Positions 10,601 to 21,785 of a stretch of 64,000 nt of DNA are shown here, in pieces. Source of the stretch: Lepisosteus oculatus (taxonomy: Eukaryota; Chordata; Actinopteri; Semionotiformes; Lepisosteidae); contig NC_090716.1 in assembly GCF_040954835.1 (NCBI RefSeq), positions 13,081,275-13,145,274 on the forward strand. Direction: 5' to 3'. Position numbers and translations under genes: made by a program. The first letter of the stretch is position 1, and the number at the start of each line of letters is the position of its first letter. The notes under the pieces were generated by a model. It had not been told where the DNA came from, made no database searches, and was given only the letters and a program-made list of their open reading frames with translations.

Positions 10601-13576
10601 CCCAAAGTATACATTGACTAATTTGATTTGTTGTTTTACTTTTAATGTGTTGAGTTTGAATAATGTTTATTCTATCTTTTGTAGAGCAGTTGTGATTTCT
10701 GTTCTTAAATGTGCTCATTGTTCTTCAAATTGATATCATGATGACTGTGGTTTTCCAGGATGAAGACTCCGAGTTCACTTTAGCCACGGATTTTGAAATT
10801 GGCCATTTTTTCCGTGAGCGGATAGTCCCCCGGGCGGTGCTGTATTTTACTGGAGAGGCCTTGGAGGATGAGAGCGTAGGTGTTGACCTTCACTGCACTT
10901 GCTGTTGTTGCCATTGTGTTTTCTGCAGCTGTCTGGGGTTTAACTTTTTTTTTTTTGCAGTTCGAAGAGGAGGAGGGAGAGGAAGGTGAAGAGGAGGTGA
11001 GTGCAACGGATTTCAAAACGTCAATATTGCAAGACTGTGATCTGTTTTATTTCTCATACCTTACCGATCAGGCGTGCATCTTCATTTAGCGTGCATCTTA
11101 CGTGATCAAAATGGTAACCTAAACTTGGATTTATTTACTGCGTGCAAATTCATCACATGATAATAAATGTTAAATGACATTGTTGCTATTTCACTGTTTT
11201 TGCTGTAGTGTGACATCAAGGGTTACTTAGAAGTCCATCCAAGGGATTTCTTTTAAATCAGAAGCCTTGATGTTCTAGTCCAGGAGTCTCGGCAGTACAT
11301 TAGGGATCTTTACACTGTACAGACAGCTGCTGCAGAAGTAGTTAATAATTGCTCAGACATTTTGCACCAGTGGTGGTGTTTTTTGAGGTGCTGTAATACC
11401 TCTTGATAGTCCCAGTTTCACCCACATAAAGCATAGCCTGAATTGAAACCTGTGATGTCTGGACTGCAGGCCCGAACTGCTTTTTTACAGATCGGGTATC
11501 TTTACAGACTTGCAAAAAAAATAGTTCCCCGACGTGATTTTCTGTTCGGATGATGTCATGTTTGTAATTCGTTACCAAACCTGGGTTTAGGATGGAAAAG
11601 CACAGTGTGGTTGCCTTGTTCTTCAGCTTTCTGATTATCTTTTCGAAGAGCTCAGTCTCCATAAACAGGTGCTACACTGTACAGTGAATCAGAATGTATT
11701 TTAATTCCCTTTTTTTCTTCAAACAGGACCACGAAGAGGAGGGAGAAGAAGATGACGAGGCCGACTATGATCCTAAGGTCAGTTTTCAAAGTGCTTTAAT
11801 TTCCCTAAGCAACCTGGAATTTCTCCCTAATTTTGAACGAATTTCCAGGATTAGGCTGGTTACCTTTCTGATTTGGCTAAATATCCATTCTCCTGCTTCT
11901 ATTCATTGTAATTAATCCTTATGAGAAAGACTGACAAGGTGTTATCAAGGGTTCTAGAATCATGGCTTTTAGGAAGGGCCAGTCAGTCTGCAGATGATGG
12001 AAATTTACTGATGAGTATATTGATTCCTGTTTTCATCTTTGTACAGAAGATTTATTCCTACTGAATCAGGAAGGTAGAAGTTGAACCAATTGTTACTAGT
12101 TGCTTTAGGTGGAAGAGATGGTAGCTACAGATGTGGATACAAAATATAGGTGTAGGAAATATGCTTTCTTAGCGTGTCTGTCCATCCTGCTTCATACCCC
12201 TTTTTATTTTTCTTCATCAGAAAATGTGTCCCAGTGAAATATGTGTTTCAGGACTGCGTAGATTGGTCATGTTATTTATGAATAGCTAAGCTCATTGCAG
12301 ACATGGTTTTAAATCATTAGATAATTAGTTGTTTTGATTACATTGCTTTAGACTTGTCTGGTTATCGACAAGTCCACCAAGGGATCTCAGATTAGACAAA
12401 AGCATCTTGCAAATTGTGAGTAATAATAATGCAGAAATGAAATTATTTAGAAGACTACAGCCTCTAAGGCTTCTGTAAGAACACAAGACGGCAGTACGTA
12501 ATTAAATCAATTTTATGGAATTGAAGTTTCTTTCATTTGCAGAAATCTATGTTGAAATATTTTTTCTTCCTTAAAAAATCAACATTCACTGATTATTCTA
12601 TCTTTATAGATTGGTGTTCAATGATTATTTTTTCTTTCTTACTCCCCCTGTATAGGCATAATTCATTCTCACTTCATAAACCTATAGGTAAGGGAGAAAA
12701 TGGACATCTCCGGTCTTCATCATTTCTTTGTCTCACCCTGTATCTGTCTGAATGTAGCTGTCCTCCTTGTGCTGTATCCTTAACAGCAAAGCCTGCATGA
12801 TCAAATGGCATCACCCAGACATCCTGGTTGTAGTGCTGCTGTGTGTGCTGTTTGAAATTGGAAAAGCACACAGTATGAAAGGATTGTAATATTTGTGAGC
12901 CCTTTGTGGTTTGTCTTAGCTGTAATATGATACCACATTTAAGGCAGATATTGCCACCTCTTTTTCCCACATTTTGACCATTATGATTCGATTATAGTTT
13001 GATTTGCTGATTGGCAACGTAAATCAAAGTATTTTCCTGTCAGAAAAGATCCTAAGTGGCCAAGAAACCAAAAATCATTCTAAACTGGGAACTGAGAGCC
13101 TGTGTGCAACAGGTCTTTTTTTCACTTGCAGCTGTCATTCCTGGCTGTGCTGTCCAGGATGTCTTTTTTTTTTTCTAAGAGTGGAAGTAGGCATCATATC
13201 TCCGGAACAGTTTCTTCTTTCTCAGACTAGGAGGCAGTGTTTTCTCTAACAAGGAAGACCTTAAACTTTGTGGTGTTTTCATAGTGTCGACAAAGGTTCT
13301 CCTCTTTTCTTAGCTGCTTTCTGCGTCCTGTCTGAGGTGACAAAATGAGTGATGTCTCCCCTGTTTCAAGCTACTATTAACACTGTGGCCTCCTCCATAT
13401 CCGCTTAAGCTTTGAAAATCCCACTCCTCCCATCAGCTTTCCTGATGATTTTCTTTCCTTTTCTTCCCCTTCAGAAAAAATCCCAACTCTTCCCATCAGC
13501 TTTCTTGATGAGTTTCTTCCCCTTTCTTTTGCTTCAGAAAGAAGCCACCCAGCCTGCTGAGTGCAAGCAGCAGTAA
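1508..13576 (+). CDS. nap1l4: NAP1L4, nucleosome assembly protein 1-like 4 (5'-partial, 12 coding exons)
   Basis: This is a histone chaperone of the NAP1 family, which binds H2A-H2B (and linker histones), shuttles them between cytoplasm and nucleus and helps assemble nucleosomes. Twelve exons join in phase to about 360 residues: 1508-1607, 2836-2977, 3516-3602, 4101-4232, 5679-5750, 6396-6535, 7175-7320, 10096-10118, 10759-10875, 10961-10996, 11727-11777 and 13538-13576. Visible landmarks are QNPQALAALQERLD, the dimerisation helix (KCAHIEAKFYEEVHELERK), the core (KGIPEFWLTIF, FHFEPNSYF, EGPEIVDCDG), a basic NLS-like IKKKQKHKGRG, FEIGHFFRERIVPRAVLYF, an acidic tail and a C-terminal CKQQ. Resemblance is closest to NAP1L4 among paralogues as I know them (GPEIVDCDG, KKKQKHKGRGTVRT). 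The human long form is 386 residues, so about 26 N-terminal residues and the promoter are left of the window. Every internal boundary has GT-AG and matching phase. Confidence 0.95.
2836..2977 (+). CDS. nap1l4: NAP1L4 exon: dimerisation helix
   Basis: The acceptor is TTGTTGCAG and the donor GTAGGT. The exon encodes LPRSVKRRVNALKQLQVKC followed by AHIEAKFYEEVHELERKYAA, the long alpha-helix used for homodimerisation in the NAP1 fold. It joins the previous exon through a split Ser codon (AG|T) and ends in phase 0. Confidence 0.95.
3516..3602 (+). CDS. nap1l4: NAP1L4 exon
   Basis: These 87 nt (29 codons) between TTTTCCTGCAG and GTGAGT encode RRDVVTGGVEPTDEECEWHS plus an acidic stretch, matching the NAP1 family segment RREFITGxVEPTDxExEW. 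Confidence 0.93.
3722..3850 (+). mobile_element. Penelope-like/retrozyme-type repeat fragment with decayed hammerhead core
   Basis: The segment sits in the intron after the 3516-3602 exon. It reads CTGAAGA (3736-3742), a GGC...GCC stem (744-746/753-755 of the 3.7 kb block), then GGAACGTT, where the hammerhead consensus is GAAACGT(H). A short CAC/GTG stem flanks the core. Motifs of this form are known from Penelope-like element terminal repeats in animals, and the downstream text (GGAATGAACCTGTTACTTG...) looks like the fish dispersed repeat that carries this motif. The assignment rests on memory of the family. Confidence 0.5.
4101..4232 (+). CDS. nap1l4: NAP1L4 exon
   Basis: These 132 nt (44 codons) between CCCTCCACAG and GTAATT encode DELMKKATVEEN, an acidic linker and KGIPEFWLTIFRSVDMLSD, the invariant start of the NAP1 beta-sheet domain. 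Confidence 0.95.
4233..5678. other. NAP1L4 intron, no recognisable element
   Basis: Unremarkable AT-rich intron. I looked for a snoRNA, because mammalian NAP1L4 hosts SNORA54, and saw no convincing H/ACA fold here. Confidence 0.5.
5679..5750 (+). CDS. nap1l4: NAP1L4 exon
   Basis: These 72 nt (24 codons) encode EHDEPILKHLQDIKVKFSDP and GEPM. The acceptor is TTTTTGTTAG and the donor GTAGGT. Both junctions are phase 0. Confidence 0.94.
6396..6535 (+). CDS. nap1l4: NAP1L4 exon
   Basis: The acceptor is a long T run plus GCAG and the donor GTGAGT. The exon encodes SFTLEFHFEPNSYFNNTVLT and continues to EGPEIVDCDG, ending with two bases of a split Gly codon. Confidence 0.95.
7175..7320 (+). CDS. 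nap1l4: NAP1L4 exon: NLS-like basic segment
   Basis: The acceptor is CTGTGCAG and the donor GTACAG. The exon encodes CEIDWKKGKDVTVKTIKKKQ followed by KHKGRGTVRTVVKQVPNDSF and FNFFNP. The KKKQKHK cluster corresponds to the nuclear localisation signal described for this family. Confidence 0.95.
7321..10095. other. Large NAP1L4 intron
   Basis: The intron includes a locally CpG-richer patch (about 8040-8130) of unknown meaning, the degraded L2-like module at 9.8-10.0 kb, and otherwise nothing identifiable. The minus-strand open frame at 8015-8527 has no recognisable domain. Confidence 0.5.
9798..9990 (+). mobile_element. Degenerate L2/Mermaid-like 3' module
   Basis: In the long intron before the microexon, the text runs through degraded equivalents of the module also seen at 23.3, 41.3 and 59.6 kb: CTTGGGTTTGATTTCA, TGTGTAGAGTTTGTATGCTC and CTTCCAAAGACAT. 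It is heavily diverged. Confidence 0.5.
10096..10118 (+). CDS. nap1l4: NAP1L4 23-nt microexon
   Basis: This tiny exon sits after a 2.8 kb intron (acceptor TGTCTTGCAG, donor GTAAGT). It completes a split Val and adds SGDGEAL, matching the ASGDGESL linker of human NAP1L4. Without it the flanking exons would not join in frame, which supports it despite its size. Confidence 0.9.
10759..10875 (+). CDS. nap1l4: NAP1L4 exon
   Basis: These 117 nt (39 codons) between TTTTCCAG and GTAGGT encode DEDSEFTLATDFEIGHFFRE and RIVPRAVLYFTGEALEDES, the last part of the folded NAP core before the acidic tail. Confidence 0.95.
10961..10996 (+). CDS. nap1l4: NAP1L4 exon: acidic tail, part 1
   Basis: These 36 nt encode FEEEEGEEGEEE after a T11 tract plus GCAG; the donor is GTGAGT. 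The preceding intron is only 85 bp. The polyglutamate tail contributes to histone binding in this family. Confidence 0.9.
11727..11777 (+). CDS. nap1l4: NAP1L4 exon: acidic tail, part 2
   Basis: These 51 nt encode DHEEEGEEDDEADYDPK between CTTCAAACAG and GTCAGT. Human has a short isoform ending just after the equivalent PKV. Here read-through of the donor stays open for about 45 codons (K-V-S-F...), so a short form by intron retention would carry a different tail. Confidence 0.9.
11778..13411. other. Last NAP1L4 intron, upstream part
   Basis: AT-rich intron. A 7-bp-stem hairpin (GACTTGT...ACAAGTC, 12351-12374) and a second stem (12838-12873) are visible. Neither fits a complete H/ACA or C/D snoRNA. 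Confidence 0.45.
13412..13537 (+). repeat. 63-bp tandem duplication spanning a 3' splice site
   Basis: Two adjacent 63-bp units (13412-13474 and 13475-13537), about 85% alike, each contain CCCATCAGCTTTC, a TGATGA-type box, a long pyrimidine tract and a terminal CTTCAG acceptor. A degraded third start (GCTTAAG...AAAATCCC) precedes them at about 13403. The second acceptor is the one expected for the terminal NAP1L4 exon. Confidence 0.9.
13538..13576 (+). CDS. nap1l4: NAP1L4 terminal coding exon with CAAX-type end
   Basis: After CTTTTGCTTCAG the exon reads KEATQPAECKQQ and stop (TAA at 13574-13576). CKQQ matches the farnesylated CAAX-type terminus annotated for NAP1L1 and the long NAP1L4 isoform. 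The acceptor lies in the second copy of a 63-bp tandem duplication, so a second potential in-frame acceptor exists at 13474/13475. Confidence 0.93.
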   Translation, partial: KEATQPAECKQQ

Positions 13577-15005
13577 ATTGGAGCTCCCACTGCCATGAGA
13601 CTAGAGACGCCACGTCACCCAGATCCAACCCGATTCTCCAGTCTGCAGAATACATCCCTCACTGCAAAGCAATCGTCAAAATAACTAAAAAAGACACAAA
13701 AATGTTTTAAGGTGCATGACATTTTCCCAGATTATTGCAGTTTTTGCTTTACGTTGTACAGTGTAAACCTCAAACTTTGGGGAACTAAGGCAGTACAGAA
13801 GTGCAACCTACATCCTGGGTCACTTTCTTCAGATGGATTCACAGCACCATCACATTCCAGACCCCCTGTGAAAGGAATCATTTTAGCCTACTGATTTCCG
13901 ACTGATCCACTTGCTCACATCAAAGGTTACTCAGGGGTTTTGTATGCTAAGAATCGATGTTTTAAAGTCCCACCTAACACGATTCTTCATGTCATTGGGA
14001 TTGCCTACTTATATTCACTCATGTCATGTTTTTATTTTGAAATCCAGTGTTTCACATATTTAGCTAAAGTTATTTATGTATTTTGTTCCTAGTTTGGATT
14101 TTGTATTGATTCAAATGAGAACTGTTTTGCACATCTTAATAGCACTCTGGCAAGCGAGGGGTTCATCCACTGTTAAATCCAAACCATTGTTTTGCCCCAC
14201 ACCTTCCCCCTGTTAAATATCAGTTTCCATAACATGGAGCAGCTGCTTTGCCGAAGCATTTGCAAATAACTGAAACTGTATAAAGTTTTGCCAAATTATT
14301 TTTATTCTAGAAACTTACTTGTAAAATACGTAATGAAAAAATGTTTAGACTTAAACACAGGAAGGAGCTGGAACTGCACCAGCTGACGGATTGAGACGCA
14401 TGCCTGGACTTGTAGACTCTCACATCCATTCACTGGTAAGATTTGGAGTGCTGTCGTACTCGGCATGAGCAGGTGTTAGACTGTGGATTGTTCTCCCTTC
14501 TTGACAGGATTGACAGAAATGGAGAGCTCATTCAGCAGTACCTTGTACAGTAGCTCACATTTACATAAACTGAAATGCTTGAATAAGAATTACTGTCATC
14601 TTTACTACTCGAAAGTGTGATGCATTGATGAATGGTAATGCATTATAATATCCCTTAGGTCTTTAGAGCATCTAGTTTTTTTCTAAGTCTTCTAAGGTAA
14701 AGTTTCTGAGTGAATTTAGGCCTAACCATGAAAATACAGCAGGCCTAGGGATAGCATTTCTCAAACCCCTACTGAAAGCTACATGCAAAAGTGCACCTTT
14801 TAAATTGTTTTAAGCAGCTCTTCCCTGTAAAAGAAACAGTTAAGCTAAGGCTGAAATTCAGTGGCTAACACCAGTCACAACACCATGCCCTTGTATGTAG
14901 ACGTGTGTTTTGGCCTTACCTTGTTCTACACAATTTGTTACTCAATATGGTGTTTTCAATTTGTACAGAATAACTAGAATATTCTATTAAAAATTGTGCA
15001 ACATG
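13577..15005 (+). other. nap1l4: NAP1L4 3' UTR (probable extent)
   Basis: Non-coding sequence follows the stop codon. ATTAAA at 14986-14991 is followed about 20 nt later by a T-rich/GT-rich stretch (TCTGTTTTTTATGTG near 15012), a plausible cleavage and polyadenylation context giving a UTR of about 1.4 kb. The end is inferred. A possible cryptic cassette exon (14361-14435) lies inside it. Confidence 0.5.
14986..14991 (+). terminator. Candidate poly(A) signal of NAP1L4 (ATTAAA)
   Basis: ATTAAA is the commonest variant poly(A) signal. A GT/T-rich downstream element follows within 30 nt, and sequence beyond it shows no sign of belonging to the gene. Confidence 0.45.
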
Positions 15006-18000
15006 AAAATAGTCTGTTTTTTATGTGAATTTATGAGTGTGTTTATATATATATTTTACAAACTGAGCGTTGGTTTGAAATCTATAAAAATAATTTGTCT
15101 GATCTCACATTGGAGTATCACTTGTTGTCACATGTCCAGCTATCCACTTACTGTGTTTAAATAGCACAGAGAACAGGGCTGTTTGTATCGGCAGCTTTCC
15201 TAGGTCTCGGGTTCTGCAGCACCTGAAGAGCTGCCCTAAGGCTGCAGTCTTTTTATGTGCTGATTTGCAGGGGTTCAAGTTAAGAAAGCAAGATACTAGT
15301 GATTTTAAATTCACTTCATTCATAAAGTCAAGTCTTGTGTGTTTCTACAGCAGTTAATATTTGCAGTCCCACTGATCTTTCTAGTTTTAATTATTGCCAC
15401 TTCTGTCTTGTTTCATTCAGTTCTGCACTGATGTCCTTTTTGTAGAATTAGTAAATACTCTAAAGCTCATAGGTGTTTGGCACAGAGCTTGAGCAATTGA
15501 AATTGCCTGTTCACACCTATACATGAGATGATATTAAAGACGTGTATTATCACAAAATGAGGGAACACATATCTGCATTGCTTGTGTTGTCTATGATTTT
15601 CAGATAGCTCCTGTTTATTTCTTATGATTTATTTAGTTGTCGCAGCATTAGTTTGATGGTAACAGTTTGCCCCAATTGCATCTGAAGCAAAGGGGCACAG
15701 ATGTACTGGACAGGTGTATTCTTGCAGTAGTGGAGGAGAACAAGAAAATTCAGTTATGTCATATCCCAAGTTAAAACAGATTTTTAAAGAGAAATGTAAC
15801 TATAGTTTCAATACTCATAAATTTAAGGAGTGTGCATCAGCCAGTGTAGTAGTAGGGATATTTAGCACAGTGGATTGATGAAGCACACATTAGTTCTCAA
15901 TTCACAATTTCATCTCTAACAGAGCTGTGGAGTTTCTGGACAAGCTTGCCCATTGTTGTGTTGAAAGGAGGTGTTCTTCTCTGGGGATGAGTGGGAATGT
16001 GGCATTCAGTTCCCATAACCCAGGAAACATCCTGCAGGCCTCGGCTGTGGTCAGTTTTCCAGGAATGAGCCTGTTTTTACAGGCAGCGTTCAGATATTGC
16101 ATTTTGTTGTTGAGGAATTACACACAGCCTGAACAAGAACACGATTGAAGCCCAGAGTGTGAAAGAAATAGAGGAAGAAAATGAAAAGTAATCCAAGTCA
16201 ACTTGAATTAGTGATTTTCCCTGACTTCTGCCTGAAAGAGCAAGATGCCGCTAGTGCTGACATCTCTGATTGAGAACATGAAGATACCTGACGCTAGCAC
16301 AGAATTAATGGCAAAAGAGGTGAGAAATTGAATGTTTGGTGCTATGAAATTTAACTTCTGACACCTCAATCTGTCCAAAAGGAGGTGTTTATGTGTTGCT
16401 ATTAAAATGGTTAAACTGAACTTCTTCAGTGTGTACATTTTACATTAGGTACAGCTAAGTTAATCCAGCCAAAAGCTGTAGACCTATGCATCTAGGTAAC
16501 TGGTTAGAGTGCTGTTGCCACACTGACTGAAAACAGAATTTCTCATGCCACCAGTAGGTTCTGCCTTATCCCAGGACCCACAGTTTTAAAATTAGATGTT
16601 TTGCACATTTCTCACAAGACCAGGAATCCTCCAGTCATAGACTCTCTTGGCCTTTCTGATTTTTGTCTGCCCGATGGTTTTATTTTCCCAAGCCTGGGAG
16701 AAAACAGTTCAACGTGTTACCATGGTAGATTTAAATGGCAGTCAGCCTAGAAAATAGTTAACTATTTAACATTAAGTTTTGAAACACTGAGCCTCTCGGA
16801 GAACTGAGAATATCGGAGTGGAATTCAAGCCAGAGGACATAACCTTGGAGGGTAGCAGTTTGATAAACTTGCCCTGAAGCGCTGGAGGCCAACACTGAAC
16901 TTACTGGTGACTGATTTTTGCATTTGCCTGAAAGCTCGTACACGGTGGAGTATTTTCCTCATTTGTGTGGCGATTTACTCAGACCTTTGACTGCTCAAAA
17001 GATGCCCTGACATTGTGCATTGTTCTGCTCTTTCCACGCTATGCTTTTACCCTTTTTATGCAGAAACACAGCTCAGTCATCTGCTGAAATTTTAGCCACA
17101 TTGGTAGGTCTGCCTTTACATTGCAATATGTAACCTTTTACCTTTAAGGGTTTGTAGAAAGGGACAAACTATGATGATGAGGAAGATCAAAAAATGAGAA
17201 TTATTTGGTAAATGTGATTGATTACCACTACAAACCGTCATGTACTTTACACTGGCATTAATAAGTCTGTTATTGAACAAGCGGAATTTTGAAATGTTGC
17301 AGTCCAGCACCCTAAGTGGCTCCAGAACAGCAGTGGTATTGGTGCTTTAACCAGACAGTCATCAAACCTGACATAAGCTACAAAATTCCCCTGTGAATCA
17401 GCAGTAGAGCAGTATGGGTAGGGCCCAACTCGACACAAAGCAGACCATTTTCTAATTGTATCGTCTGTCTTTGTGCCAAATGTGTTTGTGACACTGAGGT
17501 ACCTTCACCTATACATTCTTTACGTTTCCTTCGGGGGAGTTGGGTCCGTTTTTCATTACTGGAAACATTTAGGAAACACTGAATAGACACACACAGCAGC
17601 CCAATTAAAATTAAGGAGGTCGCAGCATAGAGTTTTGGTATGTTTTCAGTCAGTGACTTAAAAATTCAGAAGGTTGTCTGCTGCAACTTTAAGATGAAGC
17701 TATGGAAGGACTTACAGTACATAAACATGAAAGCCAAAAAAAACATTCTTGTTTAATTTTGTACTTAAATATAATATAACTTGAATGTAAATCTCCATTA
17801 CACACGTTTAAATACTGATTGTTAAGGCCCTTCCTAATCACCTTATTCTATAGCATCACTGTGTAAAAATTAAAACGTACGTCCTAGGCTTCCAGATGAC
17901 CGAACTTGTTAACATCCTCATTCTAAGAACAGGTTGGGCTGTCTGATCCAGATGCAACTCCTGTCAACCAGGATTTCTGCTGGGAGCAGAGTTGGAATTA

Positions 18001-21000
18001 GTTAGCCAGGGCAGTGCAGAGCTCTCCCTGGGCAGCTCCCAAGTGGCTCCAGTGAGCCAGGACAATCTGGGTCAGTATAAAAAGAAAAATGCGAAACAAT
18101 GTTAAAATAAATGTCACAGAGTGTTTGATGAAATATGATTTCTACTGTATAAAGCACAAATCACCAACCAGAAAAATGTTTTCGGCTCTGTATGAACAGA
18201 ATAAAGCACAATAGTGCACCTTTACTCCAGGATGAATTAGGTCCAGATCTTTCTGATCTCTTCCTATTAAAAACCTGTGGAAAATATTTGACGTGAAAGC
18301 TGCTGCATGTTAAAGAGACCTTTAATCTGTTTATACATGTAGTAGAAAACAGGGAGCGGACAGAGGAAGGTTTTAACAGCTCAGCACACTGGGAGCTGAA
18401 TTTGAATTTCAGTTAAATTGAAGATATTGCAATCTCTTAAAACTGGGTTCTGCAACTGAGAAATACAGGCATTAGGCATTGCTAATACTTTTTGTAGACT
18501 GTATTCCATAAGCTGCTTTGACTAGGAAAGAAAGTAATAATCACAAGACAAAGTCTGTGACCACCACGTGCAGCAGGAGAGACCACCCTCTCTCTCGAAA
18601 GAAGGTCATTCCCAGATCACAAAGGGAAATTAGATGCAGACACCTGTTCCAATATTTGTGTGTCAGTTTGGATTTGTTTTCAGAGTTCAGCCAAGGCCAT
18701 CCATCTGCAACACCCTTTTCTTTTTGTTCAACATGATATATTGAGGCCAATCAACACGCTTTTGTATTCCAGCTTCATATTTTATTTCAAACCAATTTCT
18801 GAAAAAAAGTTTGCTCATTCTCCAGGAAAGGAAGAATTGATTCAGAGATTTCAGCTTCAGCTGTCTGTAAATAAACATAACATAATGGTGAGTTTGTGAT
18901 TTCAGAAATACATTATCTGTAATGAAACAATGATCAATTGTCCTTGCTTCAGTTGAAGCATGACTGCATTCATCTGCATCTTTTTAGATTAAAACCTTTT
19001 CCCAATTCTCTTCGGATTCTTGGAGAAATGTCTGGAGCTCTGATTGGATTGATCCCATATGTGATCTTCTGTCCCCGTTTTGCGGGAACATTGATTTTTA
19101 AACCCCCCTGGTGGGTTTTTCTAGAATTTTGTAAACAATCAAGCAGTGATCGGTTATGCTAAAAAAAGAAAGTTCTTTCTTACAGACCAGGTGTGGTTTC
19201 AAACGAGACATGGCATACAGGAGTGAATAAGAACATCCTAATGCTTCACTGATGTACTAGAAGATTTCAGACACAGGAACATGGGATTTTGAGGAAAGCT
19301 GAGCTGCACAGACAGTTTATAGAGCTTCACTGGGTTACCTAACCGGATGTTTCACCATCTGCTAACCAGGCCTCTGTGCCCTCTCAGGAGGAGCCTGTTT
19401 CCGACTGTCTGCCTAGACAGCAGCCTTTCCTAGGATCTTACTCTTGTGAGGGCCTCTTGCCTTGGCAGCTCATCAGTGATTTCCGTTCCTTTGAATTCAG
19501 TCCATTAACATTTAATCCCTGGGTTGTTATTACCACAGCAAGCAATTATTAGAGCTTGAGTGGGCAGCTCTTCACAGAGGGAAAGGCCCTTTTTTACATC
19601 TGCTTTTTATGCTTGAACACGTTACTGATCTTCTGTTTGGGTTCCAGGGCTGTGTGATCGCCATGGCAATGAAAAGGCTACAACACAGGCTCGTTCTGCC
19701 AAACCCTGAGTCAGGAGGAGTTACATGATAACACCTCCAATTTTCCAATTTTGAAATGAAAGGCTGCCAGAATAGCTGTGTTGTTAACAGTGATTCATGA
19801 ATGGATGTAGTTTAGTGCTTGCTATGGGTTTGTGGCATGATACACCTACTGTAGCCCTGGAACAGTAATAAAGAAGGCATAAATCATTCTAGCTTCAATT
19901 AGCCCAAAAGACACAGGGTGGGGTTAAAGTCTGTGTGGTTTCCCTCCACTACCACTAACAATGACTTAAACATTTACAATTTTATCAAGGTCTGTACCAA
20001 TATTTGCTCAACCATAATTTCAATCACATATAAAATGCCATGCCGTTTTTTTACTTTAAAGATTGCAATTAACTCTTTTTTTTTATAACGGACCATTTTA
20101 TGCTTCATACTTTGGAACCACTAATTATTGTCCTGGCTCACCACCCAGGTACTGCAGAACATCTCCGCGAATGCGCACTGCACCAGGCAGGGACTTTAGC
20201 AGCAGCTACATGGGAGGCACATGTCTCACTGATGTCTCCACAAGTCTGCGAGGACTCGACAAGTCAGGCTACTTTTCCACCAGAGGGAGAGAAGGTCACG
20301 GCCAAATACTGCCCACATCACCCTGTTGGCCATTTGATCATTGTATCTTCCTCCAGGTTGGGCTGTGGGCTACAGGACTCGACCCGCATTCGGAACAAGT
20401 GCTTTTACATGCTTTAAAATTATGGTTCAATGCCAGCCACTCTGGCATCACACCACATACACAAGGAATCTGCGTTAGATATTTACGCTGACACTAAGGA
20501 CAGGAAGGAAGGAGGATCTGTTCAAGGGCATTGGAAATGTTCGCAAAACACCCTGACGCCTAAACTCTCTACCTTGGATGTTGTTCCTTATTGTTTAAAG
20601 ATAGTCCAGGCTACTCTTTTTGAATTATTTTTCAAATGTGTTGTTTTAATGCAAAACTATTCCCTGAGAAAGCTGTGAAAGTTCAGAGTTGTTTTAACCA
20701 TGCCCAAGACTTTCTTATTGATCATTAGGGGAATTCTATGCAGCTTCCTTTCCTTTACGATTTAGCGCAGTGTAGCAGTGTTTAACATTTACTATCTTAT
20801 TTCCGGCTCATGAATGGCAAGGTTATGTCGCTAACACTTTTAGAATCGCTAATGAAGTGCAGGAGGTAATTATGTTCGTGACAGTATCTTTGAATCCCAT
20901 TCAATTTCAGTTTTATTGCATTAATGAAATCAGTAAAGAATGGTACTTCCTTCCTTTGATTATCCCCCTTGATTTATTAAAGTCATAACTCTTTGTATGT

Positions 21001-21785
21001 TCCCATTTGCCCTTTGTTTAATATCAGGGTAGGATGTGGTTTTGTAGACATACCATGAGTGCACAGTGCTAAGCTTTATCTCTCTAGTTAAAATTTACTT
21101 TCTTTATCAGAAGTTATATGGATGAATGTAAACAAGCTATTTCAAACGAGCAGTCCAGATGATTTGCAGTACAGGTTATTCAATATCTACCGCAGTTTCG
21201 TTTTGATAATAAAGGAATGCTAGCTGAAGCACCACATTCACAGTATATACTGTATGCTTGTTTCTGTGATAAAATATCTGCATTTTAGTGCGTGTGGCAC
21301 AGACACACACACACCATGAGTACTTTCAACTGTTTTGAGAGTAGTTTTTTATGCATAGCTTAACTCTGTTGTCAGCAGGAGCACCAGACTTAAAAAAGCA
21401 TACCCTCAGCAAAGCCTGACATTACCTGTGGCTTCTAACACTGGTATAAAACCACCTGCAGGACTGGCATACAGCTGTGTTTGTGTACCATCTCTCTCCC
21501 TTTGTCTGCTGGTCAAGGTCAGAGTTAAACACCTGTTAGTATGAGCTTAACAGCTGTACGTGTCTGAAACCCTTTAGCCATGCAAATCAGGCCCCCGAGC
21601 AAACAGCTTTCAACACTTATTCTTGAATGAACTTCTCTCACATAGATTGCTGGGTATGATCTTATTTTGTCAGCAAATTATCTCCCTTGTTTCTGTGTCA
21701 ATAAACACAGAGCCAAACTGCCACAGCAACAGGGCGAGGAATTATAATGAGTTCATGGGCCTGCTCTTAACCACTAAGTGCTATA
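15006..21785. other. Intergenic region NAP1L4-PHLDA2, left part
   Basis: CpG-poor, AT-rich sequence without a recognisable gene, RNA gene or clear repeat boundary. Open frames here, including 142 codons at 20063-20491, show no domain, splice pattern or family resemblance. Confidence 0.5.

Noticed and set aside
12774..12784. GTATCCTT overlapping TCCTTAAC, the consensus words of U12-type introns, in the last NAP1L4 intron
   Set aside because: The actual donor (GTCAGT) and acceptor are U2-type. The two U12 words overlap each other, so they cannot act as a donor and branch pair.
1608..13537. Possible SNORA54 orthologue in a NAP1L4 intron, as in mammals
   Set aside because: I looked for two hairpins with H and ACA boxes. 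Only isolated stems (12351-12374, 12838-12873) were seen, none with both boxes in the right places.
20063..20491. 142-codon open frame in the NAP1L4-PHLDA2 gap
   Set aside because: Composition looks like translated repeat or non-coding DNA. No motif or exon structure is recognisable.
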